From Mycobacterium gordonae (GTDB taxonomy: Bacteria; Actinomycetota; Actinomycetes; Mycobacteriales; Mycobacteriaceae), in contig NZ_LKTM01000355.1 of the NCBI RefSeq assembly GCF_001417955.2, forward strand, positions 1-32,501: a DNA stretch of 32,501 nt, given 5' to 3'. Each line of letters begins with the position of its first letter. The stretch's first letter is position 1. Of the stretch, positions 13,661 to 21,880 are shown in pieces. Under the pieces are notes generated by a model. The model was not told the origin of the DNA, made no database searches, and was given only the letters and a program-made list of their open reading frames with translations. The translations under genes and the position numbers were made by a program.

Positions 13661-14620
13661 GTGGGGAAGACACCGGTGTGCGTTCTGGGGCTGGGTCTGA
13701 TCGGTGGTTCGATCATGCGGGCCGCCAGCGGGGCGGGCCGTGAAGTATTCGGCTACAACCGTTCGGTCGAGGGCGTTCGCGGCGCCCGGTCCGACGGGTT
13801 CGACGCTTCCACCGACCTCAGCGAGACCCTGGCCCGGGCCGCGGCGCGCGACGCCCTGATCGTGCTGGCCGTGCCCATGCCGGCCCTGCCTTACATGCTG
13901 GCGCACATCGGCGAGTCGGCCCCCGACTGCCCACTGACCGACGTCACCAGCGTCAAGCAGGCGGTGCTCGACGAGGTCATCGCGGCGGGCCTGCTGCCGC
14001 GCTTCGTCGGCGGACATCCGATGACGGGCACCGCGCATTCGGGCTGGACGGCCGGTCACGGCGGCTTGTTCAACCGGGCACCCTGGGTGGTCAGCGTGGA
14101 CGACCACGTCGACCCTCAGGTGTGGTCGATGGTGACGGAGCTGGCCCTGGACTGCGGCGCGGTGGTGGTGCCCGCCAAATCCGACGAGCACGACGCCGCC
14201 GCCGCGGCGATCTCGCACCTGCCGCACCTGCTGGCCGAGGCGCTGGCGATCACCGCCGCGGAGGTCCCTTTGGCCTTCGCCCTGGCCGCCGGCTCGTTCC
14301 GGGACGCCACCCGGGTCGCGGGCACCGCACCGGACCTGGTGCGCGCCATGTGCGAGGCCAACACCAGCCAGCTGACGCCGGCCACCGACCGCATCATCGA
14401 ATTGCTGGGCCGCGCCCGCGAGTCGCTGGCGCACAACGGCTCGGTCGCCGAGCTGGTCGACGCGGGTCACGCGGCACGCACGCGGTACGAGAGTTTCCCC
14501 CGCTCCGACATCGTCACCGTCGTCGTCGGCGCGGACGGATGGCGCCAGCAGCTGGCCGCGGCCGGCCGGGCCGGCGGGGTGATCAGATCCGCTCTGCCAA
14601 CCCTGGATAGTCGACGATGA
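13661..14620 (+). CDS. tyrA: Prephenate dehydrogenase TyrA
   Basis: A 319-residue NAD(P)-dependent enzyme that turns prephenate into 4-hydroxyphenylpyruvate in tyrosine synthesis. The nucleotide-binding motif is at the very start (VCVLGLGLIGGSIM). Catalytic regions include TDVTSVKQAV and the GGHPMTGTAHSGW motif with its conserved histidines. The GTG at 13661 is chosen because it places the Rossmann motif at the normal distance and matches the M. tuberculosis protein as I recall it; the frame is open back to 13559 but would run over the divergent gene. Its 3' end overlaps the convergent gene by 38 bases. Confidence 0.93.
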   Translation: MGKTPVCVLGLGLIGGSIMRAASGAGREVFGYNRSVEGVRGARSDGFDASTDLSETLARAAARDALIVLAVPMPALPYMLAHIGESAPDCPLTDVTSVKQAVLDEVIAAGLLPRFVGGHPMTGTAHSGWTAGHGGLFNRAPWVVSVDDHVDPQVWSMVTELALDCGAVVVPAKSDEHDAAAAAISHLPHLLAEALAITAAEVPLAFALAAGSFRDATRVAGTAPDLVRAMCEANTSQLTPATDRIIELLGRARESLAHNGSVAELVDAGHAARTRYESFPRSDIVTVVVGADGWRQQLAAAGRAGGVIRSALPTLDSRR

Positions 14621-15182
14621 AGCCGTCGGCGTCCACGACGACGGTCGTGTCTGCCACCGGCGACCGCAGCTTGATCGCGTCCAACCGGCCCTCGCTGGTG
14701 TAGCTCACGGTGGCGGCGTCGACCGTCATCTCCGGCACGTTCACATAGACCATCGGCAGCACGACCGAATCGGCCCGCTCGTGGATGCCCAGCCGCCGAA
14801 TCGGAAGTGCGTTGAAGAACGGGCTGAACACCAGGTCGACGTCCAGGGCGCCGTTGTATGCCGAGCGTCGCTCTCCCTGGTGGTCCGTGATCAACCACAT
14901 GTTCTCTTCGTCACGGGCGATCGCGAGCTGGCGTTCCCGCTCGGCAAGCGAGACGGTCAGCCCGAACCGCTTGGTGGCACCCTTCTCGTCCGTCTGCAGT
15001 TCGTAGAAGGCGCCGAAGGCGGGGTTGGTTGCGGTGGCCGCGGCCACGATGCGGCCGTTGGCCTTGATTCGCTTGCCTGACAACTGAATTCGTACCGATT
15101 CCATGCGCGAAATGTCCTGTGCGCGCCAGGTCAGCATCTGTGGCCAGACGCTTGCAGTCGAATCATAAGGGGCTGCGGTCAC
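14583..15182 (-). CDS. Putative glycolipid-binding protein (PF06475-like)
   Basis: A protein of 199 residues with the pattern of the putative glycolipid-binding family (LTWRAQDISRMESVRIQLS at the start, LIFSPFF-like VDVDLVFSPFFNALPIRRLG in the middle, and a C-terminal VVDADGFIVDYPGL). It corresponds to Rv3755c from memory. No signal peptide is seen, so it is probably cytoplasmic. The GTG at 15182 lies 4 bases after the proZ stop, which favours this start over the ATG at 15230; an ATG at 15137 (MLTWRAQDISRM) is another possibility. It would be the last gene of the proXVWZ operon, a constant partner whose role in transport, if any, is unknown. Confidence 0.8.
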   Translation of the reverse strand: MTAAPYDSTASVWPQMLTWRAQDISRMESVRIQLSGKRIKANGRIVAAATATNPAFGAFYELQTDEKGATKRFGLTVSLAERERQLAIARDEENMWLITDHQGERRSAYNGALDVDLVFSPFFNALPIRRLGIHERADSVVLPMVYVNVPEMTVDAATVSYTSEGRLDAIKLRSPVADTTVVVDADGFIVDYPGLAERI

Positions 15183-15186
15183 GTAT

Positions 15187-15921
15187 CTACCGTAGGACGT
15201 CTTGGTCAACCGCGGCGTGTTTGTCCCCAACTACCGCATCACAACCACGATCGGGCCTGCTCAGCCGTCCACTGCCTGGCGCCGAAGCCCACACCGCCGC
15301 CGCCATAAGGCCGTCGAGGATCAGAGCCAAGACCGCCACCAGGAGCGCCCCGACCAAGGCGATGTGAAACTGCCGCTCCTTGATTCCGTCGATCAGATAG
15401 CGACCCAGTCCGCCCAGACTCGCGTAGGCGGCCACCGTCGCGGTCGCCACCACCTGCAGGGTCGCACTCCGTAGGCCGCCCAGTATCAGCGGCAGCGCGT
15501 TGGGCACCTCGGCACGAAACAGCACCTGCCGTTCGGACATGCCCACGGCACGCGCCGCGTCGACCACCAACGGGTCCACACCGGCGATCCCCGCGTACGT
15601 GCCAGCCAGCACGGACGGGATGCCGAGCAGCATCAGCGCCACGATCGGCGGCCCCAGACCCAGCCCGTACAGCAGCACCCCCAACAGCAGCACGCCCAGT
15701 GTCGGCAGCGCACGCAGGCCATTGACGGCGCCTACCACCAACAGTTGGCCACGGCCGGTGTGCCCGATGACCAGACCGAGCGGGATGGCGACGGCGGCCG
15801 ATGCCAGCACGGCGAGCGCGGTGTATTCCAGGTGTTCGCAGGTGCGCGCCGCCAGGCCGGCCGGACCGGTCCAGTTGCCCGCGGTGGTCAGGAAGGACAG
15901 CGCCTGCGCGATGAAGTTCAC
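15187..15921 (-). CDS. proZ: Osmoprotectant ABC transporter permease ProZ
   Basis: A 244-residue inner-membrane permease of the OpuC/ProZ type with about six hydrophobic segments. The EAA-type loop lies near DAARAVGMSERQVLFRAEVP, followed by NALPLILGGLR. With ProW it forms the channel of a glycine betaine/carnitine/choline type importer driven by ProV. Its ATG overlaps the proW stop as ATGA. The last 30 residues (SGRLSRPDRGCDAVVGDKHA) are hydrophilic and unusual in composition, and may be an extension specific to this lineage. Confidence 0.92.
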   Translation of the reverse strand: MNFIAQALSFLTTAGNWTGPAGLAARTCEHLEYTALAVLASAAVAIPLGLVIGHTGRGQLLVVGAVNGLRALPTLGVLLLGVLLYGLGLGPPIVALMLLGIPSVLAGTYAGIAGVDPLVVDAARAVGMSERQVLFRAEVPNALPLILGGLRSATLQVVATATVAAYASLGGLGRYLIDGIKERQFHIALVGALLVAVLALILDGLMAAAVWASAPGSGRLSRPDRGCDAVVGDKHAAVDQDVLR

Positions 15922-16586
15922 CGGGCGCCCCCCACGATCGGGGACCTGATGCGGCGGCCACGCTCCCAGGGCGTGATCAGGCGGCCGGCCACGCTGATCA
16001 GCGTGTCGATGACGACGGCCAGCGTGAACATCGCGATGATCCCGGCGACGATCTGCTCGCTCTTGTTCATCTGGAATCCCGCGGTGAACCAGCTGCCGAG
16101 GCCACCGATCCCGATCACCGAACCGACCGAGACCATCGCGATGTTGGTGACCACCACCACCCGCAGCCCGGCCACTAACACCGGGATCGACAGTGGCAGT
16201 TCAACTTTCAGCATCCGGGCCAGCGGGCCGTAGCCGATGGCGATGGCCGCGTCGCGCAGTTGCGCCGGAACCGCGTCCAGAGCTTCGAGGACCGCGCGCA
16301 CCATCAGGGCGGTGGTGTAGGCGCTGAGCGCGACGATCACGTTGGCCTCGTCGAGGATCCGGGTCCCGATGATCAGCGGCAGCACGACGAACAGCGCCAG
16401 CGACGGGATGGTGAAGATCACGCTGGCCGACACCGTCGTCAACCGGCGCAGCAGTGGAGCCCGCTGAACCAGCAGTCCGAGCGGCACCGCGATGGCCAGC
16501 CCGATCGCCACCGGTATCAGCGACAGGCGCAGATGAATGACGGTCAGCGCCCACGCGGTGCCCAGATGCGTCAACAGGTAGTGCAT
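15918..16586 (-). CDS. proW: Osmoprotectant ABC transporter permease ProW
   Basis: A 222-residue permease with five to six membrane segments (for example LRLSLIPVAIGLAIAVPLGL and SVIFTIPSLALFVVLPLIIG). The EAA loop is near RDAAIAIGYGPLARMLKVEL. It pairs with ProZ. Its ATG shares one base with the proV stop (TGATG) and its stop overlaps proZ, so proV, proW and proZ are translationally coupled. The corresponding M. tuberculosis gene is Rv3757c from memory. Confidence 0.93.
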   Translation of the reverse strand: MHYLLTHLGTAWALTVIHLRLSLIPVAIGLAIAVPLGLLVQRAPLLRRLTTVSASVIFTIPSLALFVVLPLIIGTRILDEANVIVALSAYTTALMVRAVLEALDAVPAQLRDAAIAIGYGPLARMLKVELPLSIPVLVAGLRVVVVTNIAMVSVGSVIGIGGLGSWFTAGFQMNKSEQIVAGIIAMFTLAVVIDTLISVAGRLITPWERGRRIRSPIVGGAR

Positions 16587-17680
16587 CAGGCTCGCCGCCG
16601 GACCTGCGCAGCCGCCAGCACGTCGGTGGCCAGTACGCCACCGATCACCTTTTCGGCCCGGTCCACGGCGACACCCACCGACGACGGCGAAGACAGCGCC
16701 GCGTCCAGCGCCTGACTGAGGTTGCCGTCGATGTGGAAGACCGAGCCCACCGCTGTCATGGCTTCAGCCAGGGGCTGACCGCCGCGGTGCCGGCCCAGTC
16801 CGTCGGCATCGATCCAGCCCTGCGGTGCGCCGTCAGCATCGACGACCAACGCCCAGCCGTCCGGCGATGCGGCACCCGCCAGGTCGTCAGCCGGGATCGT
16901 GGCGATCTCGTGCATCGGCAGGCCGGCCGCATCGATCAACTGAAGCCAGCGGTAGCCACGGCCCAGGCCGATGAACTTGGCCACGAAATCATTGGCCGGA
17001 CGCGCGAGCAGCTGCGCCGGCTCGTCGTACTGCTGCAGGACACCGCCCGATCCGAACACGGCGACACGGTCGGCGAGCCGCAGCGCCTCGTCGATGTCGT
17101 GCGTGACGAAGACGATTGTTTTGCGCAATTCGCTTTGCAGACGCAGTATTTCGTTCTGCAATGTGTGCCGGACCACCGGGTCGACGGCGGAGAAAGCCTC
17201 GTCCATCAACAGGATTGGCGGGTCGGCGGCCAGCGCCCGCGCCACTCCCACGCGCTGCTGCTCGCCACCGGAAAGTTGCGCGGGATAGCGCGAGGCGAGT
17301 TTCGGATTCAGCCCGACGCGTTCCAGAACCTCATAGGCGGCGGCGCGAGCGGTGCGTCTGGACTGACCCCGCAGCACCGGCACCGTCGCGACGTTGTCGA
17401 TAACCCGTTGGTGGGGCATCAGACCCGCGCTCTGGATGACATAGCCGATGCCGCGACGCAGTCGCACCGGATCAACCGTCGACACGTCCCGGCCGTCGAC
17501 GGTGACGGTTCCCGAGGTGGGGTCCACCATCCGGTTGATCATGCGCAAGGCGGTGGTCTTACCGCATCCGGAGGATCCAACGAACACGGTCAACTTGCCC
17601 TCGGGCACTTGCAGACTCAGCCGGTCGACCGCCGTTGCGCCCCCGGCGAACACCTTGCTGACGCTGTCGAAGGTGATCAC
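16586..17680 (-). CDS. proV: Osmoprotectant ABC transporter ATPase ProV
   Basis: A 364-residue ATPase that powers the ProW/ProZ importer. Walker A is GSSGCGKT (35-42), the signature is LSGGEQQRVGVARAL (136-150), and Walker B is ILLMDEAFSAVDP (156-168), followed by VFVTHDIDEA with the switch histidine. The last 130 residues look like tandem CBS domains, which in OpuA/ProV-type proteins sense ionic strength. The GTG at 17680, three bases after the proX stop (TGACGTG), gives the natural VITFDSVSKVF start; an ATG at 17716 would overlap proX by 35 bases. Confidence 0.93.
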   Translation of the reverse strand: MITFDSVSKVFAGGATAVDRLSLQVPEGKLTVFVGSSGCGKTTALRMINRMVDPTSGTVTVDGRDVSTVDPVRLRRGIGYVIQSAGLMPHQRVIDNVATVPVLRGQSRRTARAAAYEVLERVGLNPKLASRYPAQLSGGEQQRVGVARALAADPPILLMDEAFSAVDPVVRHTLQNEILRLQSELRKTIVFVTHDIDEALRLADRVAVFGSGGVLQQYDEPAQLLARPANDFVAKFIGLGRGYRWLQLIDAAGLPMHEIATIPADDLAGAASPDGWALVVDADGAPQGWIDADGLGRHRGGQPLAEAMTAVGSVFHIDGNLSQALDAALSSPSSVGVAVDRAEKVIGGVLATDVLAAAQVRRRA

Positions 17681-17681
17681 G

Positions 17682-18611
17682 TCAGCGCTCGATCGGTCGA
17701 TCGAAACCGTTGTCATGCACCCATTTACGAGCCGCCTGGTCGGGGTCGGCACCACCGTTGCCGGCGACCGCCGCGTTGAGTTCGGCGATGCCGCCGGTGG
17801 TCAACCTGGCCGAGACCGCATCCAGCACATCCTTTAGACGGTCCGACTTCTTCTGCGAGTTCACCAGTGGCACAATGTTTCCAGCCAGGAAATTATGTTC
17901 GGGATCCTCCAGCGCAACCAGGTGGTCCTGCACCACGGCCGGTGAGGTGCTGAAAATGTTTGCCGCTGTGGCTGTCCCGTCGACCAGAGCCCGCACCGTC
18001 ACCGGGCCGCCTCCGTCGTTGATCGTCATGAAGTTGCCGGAACTGATGTCGAGTCCGTACTTCTGTTTCAGGCCGATCAACCCCGACGGGCGGGTCGCGA
18101 AGGCCGACGGGGCGGCGAATCGCACCTCGGCGGAATGGGCTGCCAGGTCGGCGATGGTCTTGAGATTCCATTTGGTGGCGGTCGCCGCGGTGACGGTCAC
18201 AGTGTCGGTGTCGGAAGCCGGCGATGGCGTCAAAATCGAGAGATCACCGGGCAGGCGTTGGTAGAGCTGCAATTCGACCGCATCGAGGACCGTGGCCTTC
18301 GAGTCCGGCTCGAAGTAGAGCAGTAGGTTGCCGATGTACTCCGGCACCAGGTCGATGGAGTGGTCTTTGAGAGCCGGGATGTAGGTCTCCCGGCTGCCGA
18401 TGCCCATCCGCCGCCCGACGTCGAAGCCGTTGGCATGCAGTGCCTGCGCGTAGATTTCGGCGACGATCTGCGATTCCGGGAAGTCGCCCGAACCCACCAC
18501 GATGGATTTCGGTCCGCCGGCGCCGGACCCGAACGGATCGGGATTGCCGCAGGCGGCCACCGGGTACACCAACAACCACAAAGCCACGGCGGTCGTTGCG
18601 CGCCGCAGCAT
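17682..18611 (-). CDS. proX: Osmoprotectant-binding lipoprotein ProX
   Basis: A 309-residue solute-binding lipoprotein. It starts with a signal peptide (TTAVALWLLVYPVAAC) ending in a lipobox with Cys at about residue 21. A periplasmic binding domain of the OpuAC/ProX type follows (IVVGSGDFPESQIVAEIYAQ at its start, LVPEYIGNLLLYF). It captures glycine betaine-like solutes outside the membrane for ProVWZ. The ATG at 18611 is chosen for the correct signal peptide; the frame is open to 19250 but would cross the divergent LapA-like gene. It is the first gene of the operon proX-proV-proW-proZ, with a 99-base divergent promoter region upstream. Confidence 0.93.
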   Translation of the reverse strand: MLRRATTAVALWLLVYPVAACGNPDPFGSGAGGPKSIVVGSGDFPESQIVAEIYAQALHANGFDVGRRMGIGSRETYIPALKDHSIDLVPEYIGNLLLYFEPDSKATVLDAVELQLYQRLPGDLSILTPSPASDTDTVTVTAATATKWNLKTIADLAAHSAEVRFAAPSAFATRPSGLIGLKQKYGLDISSGNFMTINDGGGPVTVRALVDGTATAANIFSTSPAVVQDHLVALEDPEHNFLAGNIVPLVNSQKKSDRLKDVLDAVSARLTTGGIAELNAAVAGNGGADPDQAARKWVHDNGFDRPIER

Positions 18612-18710
18612 TTTCACCCTGCCGAGACTACGTGCCCGCACCGCCACGGCGCGTGAGGAGTTTTCCTGTGATTTGGTTTCATTCCGCGCCGGATAGAGAA
18701 AGATGAACGT

Positions 18711-19082
18711 ATGACCAGTACCACTCCTGGCTCGGTTCCGCCGGATGCCCCTCTGCCAGACCATGCGCCGTCCCGCAAGACGCCGCCGCCGCAGTCCCGT
18801 CCGCTGCCGAAAGACAAGGCGTCCGCGTTCACCAGGGCCGGTGCCCTGTGGTCGTCGCTGATCGTCGGGTTCCTGGTCCTGATCCTGCTGTTGGTCTTCA
18901 TCGCCCAGAACACGGCGCAAACCGCGTTCACCTTCCTGGGCTGGCACTGGACTCTGCCACTGGGTGTGGCGATTCTGCTGGCCGCCGTCGTCGGCGGGCT
19001 GATCACCGTGGCGGTGGGTACCGCCCGGATCATTCAGTTGCGCCGCGCGGCCAAGAAGAACTTGACCGCCGCCGTGCGCTAG
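18711..19082 (+). CDS. LapA-domain membrane protein
   Basis: A 123-residue protein with a Pro-rich cytoplasmic N-terminus of about 45 residues, followed by two membrane segments (SSLIVGFLVLILLLVFIAQN and WTLPLGVAILLAAVVGGLIT) with the NT-x-F-x-F-L-G-W linker typical of LapA/DUF1049 proteins, and a short basic tail. E. coli LapA helps control lipopolysaccharide assembly; the mycobacterial role is unknown. Its stop shares the bases CTAG with the convergent fadE36 stop. It corresponds to Rv3760 from memory. Confidence 0.9.
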   Translation: MTSTTPGSVPPDAPLPDHAPSRKTPPPQSRPLPKDKASAFTRAGALWSSLIVGFLVLILLLVFIAQNTAQTAFTFLGWHWTLPLGVAILLAAVVGGLITVAVGTARIIQLRRAAKKNLTAAVR

Positions 19083-20122
19083 GACAGCTTCGCGATCTCG
19101 GCAAGTCCGCGCGAGATCAGCGGCGCCACCACCTCGGGCGCGTCGTCGGAAGCCTGGCCCTCGGCCTGCTCGGACATGCGGCGGCGGAAGTCGATACCCG
19201 CGGCGATGATGGCGAGCTTGAAGTAGGCGAGGGCCATGTAGAACTCCCACTGCCCCAGCGGCTGCCCGGACACCAGCGAGTACCGGTCGGCCAGTTCGTC
19301 GGCCGAGGGCAGTAGCGGCGACGTCCAGGCGGCCGGGGTGTCGATGATCAGATCCAGCGCCGGGTCACGGTAGACGCACATGAGCGCCGCGTCGCTGATC
19401 GGGTCACCCAGAGTCGAAAGCTCCCAGTCGACTACCGCGCGAACGATCGTCGGGTCGTCGTTGTCCAGAATGGTGTTGTCGATCCGGTAGTCGCCGTGCA
19501 CGATCGACGTCCGGCTCTGCTGCGGAATCGCTTGCTGCAGCGCCGAATGCAGGCGTGCGACATCGTCGTCGCGGCGGTCCTCGGGTAACCGCACCAGGTC
19601 CCACTGCGAACCCCACCGGCGCACCTGTCGCTCCAGGTACCCGTCGGGTTTGCCGAAGTCGGCCAGCCCGACGGAAGCGGGGTCGATGCTGTGCAGGTCG
19701 ACGAGAACCCGGATCAGCGAATCGACGCAGCCGTCGATGGCGCGGCGGCCGAGCGCTTCGAGTTGCGAGCGACGGCGCACCACCTGACCCTCGACGAATT
19801 CGACGATCTGGAACGGTGCGCCCAGCACCGTGTCGTCCTTACACAGGGCGATCGCGCGCGCTACCGGCACCGCCGTGTCCCGCAGCGCGGCCACCACCTT
19901 GAACTCGCGGGCCATGTCGTGCGCGGACGGCGTCAGGCCGTGCAGCGGCGGACGCCGGACCAGCCAGCTCGTCGCGTCGTCATAGACGCGGAACGTCAGG
20001 TTGGAGCGGCCGCCGGAGATGAACTCGCCGCGCAACTCACCGGTGCGCGGAACGTCCAGTGAACGCAAATACCCGTCCAGCGCAGCCAGCTCGAGGCCGT
20101 TGAGTCGGTCCACCGATGTCAC
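19079..20122 (-). CDS. fadE36: FadE36-type aminoglycoside phosphotransferase-like kinase (ACAD10/11 type)
   Basis: The 347-residue product has no acyl-CoA dehydrogenase fold despite the name used for its M. tuberculosis counterpart (Rv3761c). It is a protein-kinase-like phosphotransferase of the type fused to acyl-CoA dehydrogenases in ACAD10/ACAD11. The catalytic loop is VHGDYRIDN (208-216) and the metal site VVDWELSTLGDP (230-241). A glycine-rich start (FISGGRSNLTFRVY) binds nucleotide. In ACAD10/11 this domain phosphorylates 4-hydroxyacyl-CoAs so that the dehydrogenase part can remove the phosphate. The start is a GTG at 20122. A second, similar kinase and a dehydrogenase lie divergently a few hundred bases away. 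Confidence 0.88.
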   Translation of the reverse strand: MTSVDRLNGLELAALDGYLRSLDVPRTGELRGEFISGGRSNLTFRVYDDATSWLVRRPPLHGLTPSAHDMAREFKVVAALRDTAVPVARAIALCKDDTVLGAPFQIVEFVEGQVVRRRSQLEALGRRAIDGCVDSLIRVLVDLHSIDPASVGLADFGKPDGYLERQVRRWGSQWDLVRLPEDRRDDDVARLHSALQQAIPQQSRTSIVHGDYRIDNTILDNDDPTIVRAVVDWELSTLGDPISDAALMCVYRDPALDLIIDTPAAWTSPLLPSADELADRYSLVSGQPLGQWEFYMALAYFKLAIIAAGIDFRRRMSEQAEGQASDDAPEVVAPLISRGLAEIAKLS

Positions 20123-20156
20123 CGCACTTGTTTACCAAAGCCCGGACGGCCGCGAC

Positions 20157-20765
20157 TCACCACCTTTGGTTTCTGGGCAGCAGATCCCACACGTGCTCGG
20201 TGGCGTTCACCGTCGCCACCGTGGCCTGCCCGGTCCGGGAGAACAACAGCCGGGTCACCGAGGCGTAGTCGATGGGGAACGACAGCAGCCGGGCCGTGCC
20301 CAGAATCTCGTGCAGGATCACGTTGATCACCCCGCCGTGGCTGAACGCGGCGATCGTCTCGTCGGGGTCGGCGGCGGCCACCAGGTCGTCGACCGCGCCG
20401 CGGACCCGGGCGCGGAAGGCGTCCTCGTCCACGGTGCTGGGTAGGTGCCCCTGGGCCATGCGGGCCCACTCGTCCGGGAACTCGGTACGGATCTGCTCGA
20501 TCGGAATGTAGGACGTCAGGTCTCGGTCGTACTCGGCCAGTCGATCCTCGATGTCGATGGTCAGCGCGCGGGCCTGGGCCAGCGGCTCGGCCGTCTGGAT
20601 CGCGCGCCGTTGCGGGCTGCTCACCACTCGCGAGATGGGAAACCGGGCAAGCGCTTCCGGCAACCGCGCGACCTGCTGTAAACCGGTCTCGGACAGGTCG
20701 GGATCGGCGCCTTCGCCGTGTTCGCTGCGCAGCGGCAGCGCATGCCGAACCAGAAGCAGTTGCAT
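20157..20765 (-). CDS. Histidine phosphatase (phosphoglycerate mutase-like) family protein
   Basis: A 202-residue histidine phosphatase. The catalytic RHA motif is at the start (LLLVRHALPL, His8). Other active-site residues are Arg53 in SSPQRRAIQTAE, Glu78 and the second histidine, His143, in AFSHGGVINV. The ATG at 20765 is chosen because the motif must lie close to the N-terminus; the frame remains open to 20975. The substrate is unknown. It lies 34 bases upstream of fadE36 on the same strand and divergent from the lipid operon at 20851, so it may act on a phosphorylated intermediate of the same pathway. Confidence 0.9.
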   Translation of the reverse strand: MQLLLVRHALPLRSEHGEGADPDLSETGLQQVARLPEALARFPISRVVSSPQRRAIQTAEPLAQARALTIDIEDRLAEYDRDLTSYIPIEQIRTEFPDEWARMAQGHLPSTVDEDAFRARVRGAVDDLVAAADPDETIAAFSHGGVINVILHEILGTARLLSFPIDYASVTRLLFSRTGQATVATVNATEHVWDLLPRNQRW

Positions 20766-20797
20766 GTGCCAAGCCTTGCATGCGGCTGCGCGGTGCG

Positions 20798-20827
20798 TTG
20801 CCGGCCCGATGGAGAATGCTATTCTCC
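20798..20827 (+). promoter_or_regulatory. Candidate promoter overlapped by a perfect palindrome
   Basis: GGAGAATGCTATTCTCC (20811-20827) is a perfect inverted repeat with 7-base arms and a 3-base centre. It covers a -10 like TATTCT at 20820. A TTGCCG at 20798 lies 16 bases before it and would serve as -35. The predicted transcript start is about 20 bases before the ATG at 20851. A TetR-type repressor binding here would silence the operon. Confidence 0.55.
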
Positions 20828-20850
20828 GCTCCGAGAGTGGGGTGTGCCGC

Positions 20851-21879
20851 ATGGTAAGCGCGAGCGGGACCGAACTGGATGCCCGCGTCCTGGGCCGTTG
20901 GCTGGACTCGACGAATGCGCCGGGACAGGGTGAGGAGCCGGTCCTCGAACAACTCAGCGGCGGTTCGCAGAACACCCTCTATCTCGTGCGGCGAGGACCG
21001 GGGCCGATGGTGCTGCGGATGCCCGGCCCGCGCGCCGACGCCGCGCGCGTCGACGGCTTGCTGCGCGAGATCCGGCTGGTGCGGGCGCTGCGCGGCACCG
21101 ATGTGCCGCATGCGGAGTTGATCGCCGCCGACGAGACCGGCTCGGTGCTGGGCATGCCGTTCTACGTGATGCGCGCGATCGACGGGTGGAGCCCGATGGA
21201 CGGCGGATGGAAAGCGCCCTTCGACACCGACCTGGCGGCCCGTCGCGAGCTCGCATTCCAGCTCGTCGAAGGAGCGGCGAAATTGGGCCGGGTCGACTGG
21301 CGCGCCCAAGGCCTGGAAGGGTTCGGCCGACCCGACGGATTCCACGAGCGGCAGGTCGACCGCTGGCTGGCCTTCCTCGACTCCTACAAGGTGCGCGAGC
21401 TGCCCGGCCTGGACGAAGCCGCGGACTGGTTGCGCCGCAACCGTCCTACGCATTACACACCCGGGATCATGCACGGCGATTACCAATTCGCGAACGTGAT
21501 GTTCGCGAACGGGGCGCCGGCCCGGCTGGCGGCGATCGTGGACTGGGAGATGACCACGATCGGCGACCCGCTGCTGGACCTGGCGTGGTCGCTGCTGGGC
21601 TATGACGGTGAGGAGCCCCGCGCCGGCGGGTTCTACCTCGACATGACCGGCATGCCGCGCCGCAGCGAATTGCTGTCGCACTACGAGTCGATCAGCGGAC
21701 TGTCCACCGAGAACATCGACTACTACCTGGTGCTGGCGAGCTGGAAGCTGGGCATCGTGCTGGAGAAGACCTACGCTGCGGGGGTGCGCACCGGCAAAGT
21801 CGACCCGAAGATCAAGGACGCGTTCGGGGCGATGATCCCACAGTTGATCGCCACCGCCGCCGAGTTGACGAGGTCCTGA
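20851..21879 (+). CDS. Aminoglycoside phosphotransferase-like acyl-CoA kinase (ACAD10/11 type)
   Basis: A 342-residue phosphotransferase similar to fadE36 and to the kinase domain of ACAD10/11. The nucleotide loop is LSGGSQNTLYLV (36-47), the catalytic loop MHGDYQFANVMF (207-218) and the metal site IVDWEMTTIGDP (229-240). It begins a tight plus-strand operon with an SDR and an acyl-CoA dehydrogenase, an arrangement matching the ACAD10/11 chemistry: phosphorylation of a 4-hydroxyacyl-CoA followed by elimination. The ATG at 20851 is preferred since AGTGGGG lies 8 bases upstream; an upstream in-frame ATG would fall inside the palindrome. It is one base away from the SDR start. Confidence 0.88.
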   Translation: MVSASGTELDARVLGRWLDSTNAPGQGEEPVLEQLSGGSQNTLYLVRRGPGPMVLRMPGPRADAARVDGLLREIRLVRALRGTDVPHAELIAADETGSVLGMPFYVMRAIDGWSPMDGGWKAPFDTDLAARRELAFQLVEGAAKLGRVDWRAQGLEGFGRPDGFHERQVDRWLAFLDSYKVRELPGLDEAADWLRRNRPTHYTPGIMHGDYQFANVMFANGAPARLAAIVDWEMTTIGDPLLDLAWSLLGYDGEEPRAGGFYLDMTGMPRRSELLSHYESISGLSTENIDYYLVLASWKLGIVLEKTYAAGVRTGKVDPKIKDAFGAMIPQLIATAAELTRS

Positions 21880-21880
21880 G

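Noticed and set aside
13580..14470. 296-residue minus-strand frame opposite tyrA
   Set aside because: TyrA has a clear Rossmann motif and family signature; the opposite frame is Arg/Gly-rich with no motif.
17682..19250. 522-residue version of ProX
   Set aside because: The extension crosses the divergent LapA-like gene and would bury the lipoprotein signal peptide in the middle.
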